From an uncultured Desulfuromusa sp. (GTDB taxonomy: Bacteria > Desulfobacterota > Desulfuromonadia > Desulfuromonadales > Geopsychrobacteraceae), in NCBI RefSeq assembly GCF_963675815.1, contig NZ_OY776575.1:248001-312000 (forward strand): DNA of 64,000 nucleotides, written 5' to 3'. A model generated the notes under the pieces. That model was not told where the DNA came from and ran no database searches. It saw nothing but the letters and a program-made list of their open reading frames with translations. Of this stretch, positions 1 through 6,937 are shown in pieces (position 1 is the stretch's first letter; each line of letters starts with the position of its first letter). Made by a program: the position numbers and the translations under genes.

Positions 1-1687
1 GTTTCGGACTGAGCAGATGCTGTCTCCACCACCAGCACAGCAAAACCGTCAACAGAATACCTCCTCCCAGAGCAACAACAGTTTTCTTAAGTGTTTCCGC
101 TTTTGGAATTTTGTTTTTCAACTGCTTGCTGCCGAGACGAGCAAGGCTGAGTTGCTGACGTAGATCATAATTAAGGACTGACTGGGTCCAAACATATTCC
201 AGACTGTCAGTGAGACTTTTCAGTAGCGACAAGCCTTGCCGGCGCGGCGCGAGTAAGGCGCTACCGGCATTGACCGCAAAACGGCTAGGATCAAGCCGTT
301 GCCAGTATCCATCAATGAAGGCTTCTACCCACACATGAGCCAGATCTTCCGTCAACAGATAGTACCCGCCCAGATTGTTGTATTCGCCTCCATGATAACC
401 ACCGACCAGACGGGAAGGAATTCCACATAAGCGCAACAGCTGGGCAAATGACGAGGCGAAGAATTCACAATAACCACGTTTTTTATCGAACAGAAATTCG
501 TCGATGGGAGAAGAAGGTCCGGGAAGATCGGTATCAGCGTAAACCAGCTGTTGCTTGCGAAAAAACTCTTCCAGGAGGAGAACTCTCTGACTTGGGCTAT
601 CTGTTTGCTGACGAATCCGCGCTGCAGCCTGATTGATTCGGGTAGACAATGCCGGCGGGACATCCAGATAAAGAGCTCTGTTTTGCACAGATTCCTGTCG
701 CAGCCGAGCTCCCAGAAGTGATTGACCTTGATAGGTGACGCTCTTTTCCAGGCGCCGGTTTGCCATAAAAACCCCATCATTTTCAATCCGATGGCGCACC
801 CCTTCAATCTTTTCAGGGATATCGAGGGTAAATAGAAAATGTCCGTTTGTGGGGGGAAGAGTGACGGTATAACTGACCGGTTTTCCGGAAGCTGTCTGTT
901 CCCCCGGTTGCTGTGGAACAATCCGCTTCCATGTCGTTCCGGTAATGGTATTTAACACCGTTCCACGCCAGTATAGGTCCTCCCTGGCGATTTCATCGAT
1001 CTTGACTCGAAACGCCACACTTTTATCGGCAATATTGCTGCTATAGGCTCCCGGCCGCACCTGTTCGCTGAACCCGGTCTTTGCTGCTGCTTTGGGGTTA
1101 AGGAAATTCCATAGTGGATACTGAGTTCTCGGCAAGAGAACAAACAGCACCAGCATCAGCAACAGAGAACCAACAGGCAGAATTACTGCTGTCTTCATCA
1201 GGGTGAATAGTTGTCGGCGATTGAATCGTAAGCCGGGATCACGGTGAAAGAAAGTGAGCAGAACCAGACCGATGGTCACTCCTGTAACCATCAGAATCAG
1301 AGCGGGAAGGTAGGCGATATTCAAACTCAGCAACGAGGAACCGGCCAGACAGAAAAGAGACAGAACAAAAATTTGGAGATAGTGGCGTCCCTGTTTTTCT
1401 GTCAGCAGGCGGATGCTGAGCAACAGAACCAGGACATTAACGGCTGGAGAAACGACATCACTTAAGTTGAGTTGTACCCCGTAGAGGGTAAAAAACAAAA
1501 TTGTCAATGCTGTAGCAATACGTGATCCAAACCAGTACTGGTGGCGCTTGTCGCAGATAATTCCAGCGATAAAAGCAGCTATGGCTATACCTTGAACACT
1601 GAGATCAAGCCATGGAAACAGAGGGGCAATTCCCAAGGCGACGATCAGGTAGGTCAGGATATCCAGAGGAACTTTAATCTTGACCAT
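1..1687 (-). CDS. TgpA-like membrane transglutaminase (DUF3488), 3' end outside window
   Basis: The frame is open from an ATG at 1687 to the window edge, so the C-terminus is missing. The N-terminal third is a run of hydrophobic segments (about residues 5-190), as in DUF3488. A periplasmic transglutaminase core follows: the catalytic Cys lies in GYCEFFASSF, followed by GIPSRLVGGYHGGEYN, the His in AHVWVEAF and the Asp in RLDPSRF. A late hydrophobic segment ending in CWWW near position 30 is the expected last transmembrane helix. The family (TgpA of Pseudomonas) is an essential or near-essential inner-membrane enzyme of unknown natural substrate. Its start overlaps the end of the DUF58 gene by 14 nt, so the two are translationally coupled in one operon with the MoxR ATPase. 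Confidence 0.88.
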   Translation of the reverse strand, partial: MVKIKVPLDILTYLIVALGIAPLFPWLDLSVQGIAIAAFIAGIICDKRHQYWFGSRIATALTILFFTLYGVQLNLSDVVSPAVNVLVLLLSIRLLTEKQGRHYLQIFVLSLFCLAGSSLLSLNIAYLPALILMVTGVTIGLVLLTFFHRDPGLRFNRRQLFTLMKTAVILPVGSLLLMLVLFVLLPRTQYPLWNFLNPKAAAKTGFSEQVRPGAYSSNIADKSVAFRVKIDEIAREDLYWRGTVLNTITGTTWKRIVPQQPGEQTASGKPVSYTVTLPPTNGHFLFTLDIPEKIEGVRHRIENDGVFMANRRLEKSVTYQGQSLLGARLRQESVQNRALYLDVPPALSTRINQAAARIRQQTDSPSQRVLLLEEFFRKQQLVYADTDLPGPSSPIDEFLFDKKRGYCEFFASSFAQLLRLCGIPSRLVGGYHGGEYNNLGGYYLLTEDLAHVWVEAFIDGYWQRLDPSRFAVNAGSALLAPRRQGLSLLKSLTDSLEYVWTQSVLNYDLRQQLSLARLGSKQLKNKIPKAETLKKTVVALGGGILLTVLLCWWWRQHLLSPK

Positions 1688-2513
1688 AATGCGCCAGTAC
1701 TTTGAGTAAATGGATTTTGTGGTTTGTCCCAAACCCAGGTGAAATAAGCTCTGATCCCAGTTTCAGACCGACAGGATGGTGACGACGGATAAGGTCGTTG
1801 ATCAGGTAAGAGGCACAAGATAATTTTTGTTCCAGGTCGCATCCAGGCAAAGCTAACGGCTCGATTTCGACTGGGGGCTGTTGTTGCGCTGCCAGTTCTT
1901 TGATCTTCAGATTGTCATGTCGGGCACTGAGCTTCCAGTGAATCATTTTCAGCGGTTCACCACCGACATAGTCTCCTATGCGGCTGATATCACCTTCGTA
2001 GCCGCGCTGCATAGTGTCCTGAGTTCCATGCTCATGTTGCAGGTTCGATTTACCCTGATTGTGGCAAGATAACGGGCGCGGAAAAACTGTGATTGCTCTG
2101 TGCAGATCAATGTGACGATGACGGATAAAAAAGTTGATGGGAAAAGTGGAGCTGATGGTCAATCGATGGCTGCAATGATCACCACGGGCAGAGAACGTGA
2201 CCGGAACCCCGACTTTTTGCTTTTCATGTGGTTTTAATAGCGCAAGATGCCCAGGCTGGCGATGATTATTGTTGATGGATATATCGAGAAGAAACGCAGG
2301 CAGGCGGCGACGTTGATTGCTGATACGGACACTGAGTAACGTTCCCAGCCCCGCATAAATTTCATTTGCCGGTTCCAGCTCCAACTGCAGTTTTTTCAGG
2401 TTCCAGTGCCCCAGAAGACCTGATACCGACATGAATCCAAGTAGCGCGGACACCATCAAATAGAGCAGGTTGTTTCCTGTATTAACCGCTCCAAAACCAA
2501 GCAGCAAGGTCAT
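1674..2513 (-). CDS. DUF58 family protein
   Basis: This 279-residue protein has an N-terminal hydrophobic hairpin (GNNLLYLMVSALLGFMSVSG). Its C-terminal DUF58 core carries the signature GDYVGGEPLKMIHWKLSAR followed by LKIKEL. Proteins of this family sit between a MoxR AAA ATPase and a transglutaminase in many bacteria, and are thought to be vWA-like partners of MoxR. That matches the order here. The start is uncertain: the frame stays open upstream of the ATG through KLTKAGALYII, which resembles the N-terminus of homologues, and contains only CTG as a possible start near 2543-2549, overlapping the moxR stop. The true protein may therefore be about 10 residues longer. Confidence 0.85.
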   Translation of the reverse strand: MTLLLGFGAVNTGNNLLYLMVSALLGFMSVSGLLGHWNLKKLQLELEPANEIYAGLGTLLSVRISNQRRRLPAFLLDISINNNHRQPGHLALLKPHEKQKVGVPVTFSARGDHCSHRLTISSTFPINFFIRHRHIDLHRAITVFPRPLSCHNQGKSNLQHEHGTQDTMQRGYEGDISRIGDYVGGEPLKMIHWKLSARHDNLKIKELAAQQQPPVEIEPLALPGCDLEQKLSCASYLINDLIRRHHPVGLKLGSELISPGFGTNHKIHLLKVLAHYGQD

Positions 2514-2545
2514 AATAATATAAAGCGCCCCTGCTTTGGTCAGCT

Positions 2546-3490
2546 TCAGACCATAGGAACGGGAACGTTGTCGAGAATTGATACTAATACCTCGCGGTTG
2601 TTGAGGGATTGATATTCAGGTTTAAGAATCAGGCGGTGAGCCGCGACTGGTCCCGCTATCAATTTGACATCTTCGGGAATCACATAGTGACGTCCATCAA
2701 GGTAGGCAGCAGCCCTGGCAGCAACAGCCATACTGATGGCGCCACGGGTGGATATCCCTGCCGCAACAAACTCATGACTGCGGCTGGCTTGAGAGATTGT
2801 CAGGATATAGTCAACCAGCTTGTCGTCGAGCTGGATATTGTGGACCGCCTGCTTTGCCTCCTCAATATCGTCCAATGTCAGTAACGGTTGGATATCGGAC
2901 ATTTTGTTGCGGATTCCGCCGCCACTGATTATCTCTTTTTCCAGCTTGGGTGGTGGATAGCCGATATCGGTCGTGATGAGAAAGCGATCCAGTTGTGATT
3001 CCGGCAGAGGATAAGTACCAATCTGCTCCAGTGGATTCTGGGTGGCAATCACGATAAACGGCTGCGGCAGGATATAGCTGGTTCCTTCAATCGTGACCTT
3101 GCGTTCTTCCATCGCTTCAAGTAAGGCACTCTGGGTTTTCGGCATGGCGCGGTTGATTTCATCGACTAGAAGGATATGATTAAAAATCGGTCCTTTAATG
3201 AAACGGAAATTGCTCTGATCGCGGTCAAAAATCGACAATCCGGTAATATCGGAGGGGAGCAGGTCACTGGTACATTGAATGCGGCCGAACGACAGCCCGA
3301 GAGCCTTGGATAAAGCCAGCGCTAGAGTTGTCTTACCCAAACCCGGGATGTCCTCCAGCAGCAGATGCCCATCCGCAAGCAGTGCAATCATTGCCAGGCG
3401 CAAAGCCCTGATTTTGCCTTGCAGATAATGTCCGGACAACGTATCGATGACGCTGAGGATTTCAAGTTGTTTTGCCGGTTTTTTTGCCAT
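2546..3490 (-). CDS. MoxR family AAA+ ATPase
   Basis: This 314-residue protein is a typical AAA_3 ATPase. It has a Walker A motif in IPGLGKTTLALALSKAL, a Walker B motif in HILLVDEINRA, a sensor region IVIATQNPLEQIGTYPLPE and the arginine-rich SQLDRF segment, followed by the C-terminal lid (ISTRGAISMAVAARAAAYLDGR). Length and motif order match the MoxR family. These act as chaperone-like ATPases for partner proteins that contain von Willebrand domains or are membrane-bound. The ATG is preceded by AGGAC at good spacing. It is the first gene of the MoxR-DUF58-transglutaminase operon, and the promoter should lie in 3491-3640. Confidence 0.92.
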   Translation of the reverse strand: MAKKPAKQLEILSVIDTLSGHYLQGKIRALRLAMIALLADGHLLLEDIPGLGKTTLALALSKALGLSFGRIQCTSDLLPSDITGLSIFDRDQSNFRFIKGPIFNHILLVDEINRAMPKTQSALLEAMEERKVTIEGTSYILPQPFIVIATQNPLEQIGTYPLPESQLDRFLITTDIGYPPPKLEKEIISGGGIRNKMSDIQPLLTLDDIEEAKQAVHNIQLDDKLVDYILTISQASRSHEFVAAGISTRGAISMAVAARAAAYLDGRHYVIPEDVKLIAGPVAAHRLILKPEYQSLNNREVLVSILDNVPVPMV

Positions 3491-3647
3491 AAATCAGTCC
3501 TGGTTCAGGTTGATGGTGATTATTCAGGAATTTGCAGCTGTGATGATAACATCATCAGCGCCATCGGTGTAGAGGTGGTTGTTCAAGAACTTCGGAGCAC
3601 TGACAAGGAGATAGTTTTTTCTATGAATGGAAAATGAAGGGAACTTC

Positions 3648-3676
3648 TTGACAAGTTGCAACGAATAAAAGATAAT
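3648..3676 (+). promoter_or_regulatory. sigma70 promoter of tRNA-Pro
   Basis: TTGACA (3648-3653) is separated by exactly 17 nt from GATAAT (3671-3676). The predicted start near 3683 would give a short 5' leader ahead of the tRNA at 3706. Confidence 0.75.
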
Positions 3677-3705
3677 TCGCGGCTCTTGTAGATACAAAAT
3701 CATAA

Positions 3706-3782
<77 letters not shown>

Positions 3783-3790
3783 TATATCAA

Positions 3791-3821
3791 GGACTTAGCG
3801 AAATAGCTAAGTCCTTTTTTT
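3791..3821 (+). terminator. Rho-independent terminator after tRNA-Pro
   Basis: A perfect stem, GGACTTAGC / GCTAAGTCC, encloses a 6-nt loop and is followed by seven T residues. It ends the tRNA unit 9 nt before the stop codon of the convergent hrpB gene. Confidence 0.9.
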
Positions 3822-3830
3822 GTTGAAATG

Positions 3831-6290
3831 CTATTGACCTTGTCGTTTCTTGGTATATCGGGTCGGCAGGGCATTCCACGGATCATCCGGCCAGGGATGT
3901 TTCGGGTAGCGGCCTCTCATCTCTTTTTTAACCTCGGGATAAACCTCGTTCCAGAAAGTTCGTAAATCCTGGGTCACCTGGAGCGGACGACCGGCAGGGG
4001 AGAGGAGGTGCATTTGCAGCGGGATTCTTCCGCCGCCGATTTTTGGGGTATCGGATTCGCCAAACATCTCCTGTAACTTGACGGCAAGAATCGGTTGGCT
4101 ATCCAGGCTATAATGAATTCTGATGTTGGACCCACCGGCGACTTTCAGCCGTTCAGGAATCAGCTTATCGAGCCGTTGTTGCTGCTGCCAGTCAAGGAGT
4201 GATTGCAGGGCAACCAGCAGATCAATCTTTTTCAGATCGGCGCTGCTTTTCGCTTTATCGATATATGGTAAAAGCCAGTTATCCATATTAATCAGTAGTT
4301 TATCATAAGAAAGTTCAGGCCATTTCTCATCTGGATAGGTCTCTCTGATCAAGGCAACTCGGGCGCGAAAAGTCTCAACTTCCGGCGTCCAGTTGAGCAA
4401 TTCCAACCCTTTTGTCTGCAAGGTGTCGAGAACTACTTTTGCTGTTTCTTCCCCTGAGGCGGAAGCCGGTTTTTCCACCAGATTCAGTTTGCCGAGTCGC
4501 TGGACTGTGCGGGCAATAACGCGCCCCTCCCGGTCATCCCAAAAAACCTCTTTCTGCCAGGGGCAGTCAGGATAGAGGGTGAGGATATCGGCCAATTCCA
4601 ATGCCGTCGCCTGAACAATTTGACCTTCCTGTCCTTGTTTGCCGGTGAGTTCCGTTGCCACCAGAAATTTTTGAGCTGCCAGGGGTGAAGTTTTTGCAAG
4701 CTGGCCGCCGCGACCGGAGGTGAACAGATAGCGGTTGTTTTCACCGCTGCGCAGTCGGCCGATGCGATCGGGAAAGCCACAGGTCAGCAGTTGGCCGATC
4801 AGGGCAGAATTATTACCGGGGAATTTATCCCTGGGTTGCAGTTTGTACCTTTTTCGCCAATAGGCGGAGGCCCGTTCGATGTTGCGAACTTCATCCAGGC
4901 GTCCCTGCTTGCGACATCGCCAGAGGGCTTCCAGGCGGGTTTGCAAATCCTGATGATTATGTTGCGCCGGTTCGGACAACAGCGCTACCAGATCACAAGC
5001 CAGCGGCAGACACTCAAGTTGTTCTGCAGCCAGCAGCAGGCGACCTAGACGTGGGTGGAGCGGCAGCTTGGCCAGTTTTTTCCCGAGGGGGGTTATCTGT
5101 TGTGAGCTGTTGAGCGCTCCGAGCAGCTGCAATAATTGTCTCCCGGCTTCTAATCCCCCCGCAGGTGGCGGATCGAGCCAGGTCAACTGCAACGGATCAG
5201 TACAGCCCCAGTTGCTCAGTTCCTGCACCAGTGGTGCCAGATCGGCATTGCGGATTTCCGGCGGGGTGAAAGGGAGCAAGCTACCGTGGGCTCCTTGACT
5301 CCAAAGCCGGTAGCAGACCCCAGCAGCGACCCGTCCCGCTCGTCCGGTCCGTTGTTCCGCACTGGCTTGAGAAATGCGCACCTTTTCCAGGCGCGTTAAG
5401 CCGCTGGCCGGATCAAAGCGGGGTTGGCGGGCATAGCCGCTATCGATCACCACGCGCACCCCTTCGATAGTCAAACTGGTTTCGGCGATATTGGTGGCCA
5501 GAACCACCTTCCTGCGGGTTCCAGATTTGATCGCTTTTTCCTGATCGGAGTAGGGAAGGGCGCTGTACAATGGGCAGATCTCGACAGTGTCCAGATCCTT
5601 GAGCAACTGCCAACAGCGGTTGATTTCGCCCGCGCCTGGAAGAAACACCAGAATGTCCCCTTCGGTTTCACGCAAAGCACGGCGGATGGCTGCGGTTGCC
5701 CCGGCAACCAGGTCGCTGTTTTCCTGTTCAGCATGGTGGATGGTGACCGGGTAGCTCCGTCCGGCACTGGTGAGCAGGGGGGCACCCAGCAATTTCGCCA
5801 GAGGATCGCCATCCAGCGTCGCCGACATGATGAGGATTTTCAGGTCTTCGCGCAGTCCCTGCTGGGCATCATGGCACAGTGCCAGAGCCAGATCACTGTT
5901 GAGGTTGCGTTCGTGGAATTCATCGAAAATGATCAGCCCGATCCCCTCCAGCTCGGGGTTTGACTGCAAGCGCCGCGTCAGAATCCCTTCAGTCACCACT
6001 TCGATCCGGGTTTGTTTCGACACCTGCCGTTGATAGCGGATCGTATAGCCAATGGTTTTACCAACCGCTTCTCCGTACAGAGTGGACATATAACGGGCGG
6101 CATTGGTCGCCGCCAGCCGTCGCGGTTCCAGCATCAGGATCTTTTGCCCCTGCAACCACTCTTCTTCCAGCAGTGCCAGCGGTACCTGAGTTGTTTTTCC
6201 CGCACCCGGTGGAGCTTGCAGAATCACGCTCTGGTGTGCTGCAAGGGTGGTTTTTAACTGGGGCAGAATGTCGTGAATCGGTAGGGTCAT
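3831..6290 (-). CDS. hrpB: ATP-dependent helicase HrpB
   Basis: The 819-residue length matches HrpB of enterobacteria. It is a DExH/DEAH-box RNA helicase-like protein. It has Walker A in APPGAGKTTQVPLALL, the variant motif II DEFHER, motif III MSATLDG, motif V TNIAETSLTI, and motif VI QRTGRAGRVAAGVCYRLW. The C-terminal part contains the HrpB-specific domain ending in GRYPKHPWPDDPWNALPTRYTK. The cellular substrate of HrpB is not established. The gene stands alone, convergent with tRNA-Pro. The stop codon is TAG. Confidence 0.93.
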   Translation of the reverse strand: MTLPIHDILPQLKTTLAAHQSVILQAPPGAGKTTQVPLALLEEEWLQGQKILMLEPRRLAATNAARYMSTLYGEAVGKTIGYTIRYQRQVSKQTRIEVVTEGILTRRLQSNPELEGIGLIIFDEFHERNLNSDLALALCHDAQQGLREDLKILIMSATLDGDPLAKLLGAPLLTSAGRSYPVTIHHAEQENSDLVAGATAAIRRALRETEGDILVFLPGAGEINRCWQLLKDLDTVEICPLYSALPYSDQEKAIKSGTRRKVVLATNIAETSLTIEGVRVVIDSGYARQPRFDPASGLTRLEKVRISQASAEQRTGRAGRVAAGVCYRLWSQGAHGSLLPFTPPEIRNADLAPLVQELSNWGCTDPLQLTWLDPPPAGGLEAGRQLLQLLGALNSSQQITPLGKKLAKLPLHPRLGRLLLAAEQLECLPLACDLVALLSEPAQHNHQDLQTRLEALWRCRKQGRLDEVRNIERASAYWRKRYKLQPRDKFPGNNSALIGQLLTCGFPDRIGRLRSGENNRYLFTSGRGGQLAKTSPLAAQKFLVATELTGKQGQEGQIVQATALELADILTLYPDCPWQKEVFWDDREGRVIARTVQRLGKLNLVEKPASASGEETAKVVLDTLQTKGLELLNWTPEVETFRARVALIRETYPDEKWPELSYDKLLINMDNWLLPYIDKAKSSADLKKIDLLVALQSLLDWQQQQRLDKLIPERLKVAGGSNIRIHYSLDSQPILAVKLQEMFGESDTPKIGGGRIPLQMHLLSPAGRPLQVTQDLRTFWNEVYPEVKKEMRGRYPKHPWPDDPWNALPTRYTKKRQGQ

Positions 6291-6460
6291 GGGTTCAGGT
6301 CGGTAGAAAGCTGAAATTGTGGAAAATTACTGTTTCCAGATGAGAACCAACTATGGGTTACACTTGGTTGATCTGTCAATTTCTATTACAGCGGGGCTCA
6401 TCTGGGGAATATGGATTCACATCCGATAAGGTCGCAGGGTTGCGCCCCTGCACGTCGCCG

Positions 6461-6487
6461 TACTCTTTTGTACACCACAAAAGAGTA
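6461..6487. repeat. Perfect inverted repeat (11-bp arms)
   Basis: TACTCTTTTGT (6461-6471) and ACAAAAGAGTA (6477-6487) are exact reverse complements separated by 5 nt. No T-run follows, so it is not a standard terminator. It sits inside the GC-rich repeat-like segment between hrpB and hsdR. Confidence 0.7.
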
Positions 6488-6870
6488 AGCAGAAAAAGGT
6501 GCCCGAACTCCTTGCCCTGCGGGTTCCCTTCATTGTTCTACGAATTGCAGCTCAGCAAAAAACTCGCCTTCGGCTCAAACATTTTTCTTCGAATTCCTGC
6601 AAATCGTAGCTTCATTCCGGCTTCGTCACACGGGGGCAAAGAAAGCTAAAGATCAAACGCCTACCCACTTTTGCTGGGAGTTTTCTTTTTCTTTTTACAT
6701 CCTGTTTGAGATGCCCTATGTTATTGAGGTTTTTATATGTGTTGATGGAGGGATGGGATGTTGGTTTTTGAAGGGGATAAATTGGTAAGTTGATGACCGT
6801 CTGGGTCGGTGTGAGCCGATTGGGCGGTTTTTTTGTTTTTTAAAATGTCGTTAAATCTGATGGTTATAGT

Positions 6871-6897
6871 CTTGAAGTCGCAAATTGCGACCTCAAG
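6871..6897. promoter_or_regulatory. Candidate operator upstream of hsdR
   Basis: An interrupted palindrome is seen 41 nt before the hsdR start. CTTGA-N-GTCGCAA is followed by one central A and TTGCGAC-N-TCAAG, giving 12 matched positions per arm. It lies directly after TATAGT (6865-6870), a possible -10 element, though no good -35 is visible. The position is that of a repressor or controller site that would govern the whole restriction-modification operon. The binding protein is not encoded in an obvious way in this window. Confidence 0.5.
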
Positions 6898-6937
6898 GTG
6901 AAAGAAAAGGCTGAAAGTTATCAGTAGAGGACTGATC

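Larger units (their letters stand above)
6291..6937. other. Gene-poor interval at the left edge of the restriction-modification island
   Basis: No convincing gene lies in these 647 nt. A 99-codon open frame at 6353-6649 has implausible composition (rich in R, C, S, F, P) and no ribosome-binding site. The segment from about 6420 to 6660 has a distinctly higher GC content than its surroundings and looks like a remnant of a dispersed repeat rather than coding DNA. It contains one perfect hairpin (6461-6487). The A+T-rich part from 6660 to 6937 should hold the promoter of hsdR and contains an inverted repeat at 6871-6897. Confidence 0.5.

Noticed and set aside
6353..6649. 99-codon open frame between hrpB and hsdR
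   Set aside because: No ribosome-binding site, unlikely amino-acid composition, and it overlaps a repeat-like segment with a long perfect hairpin.
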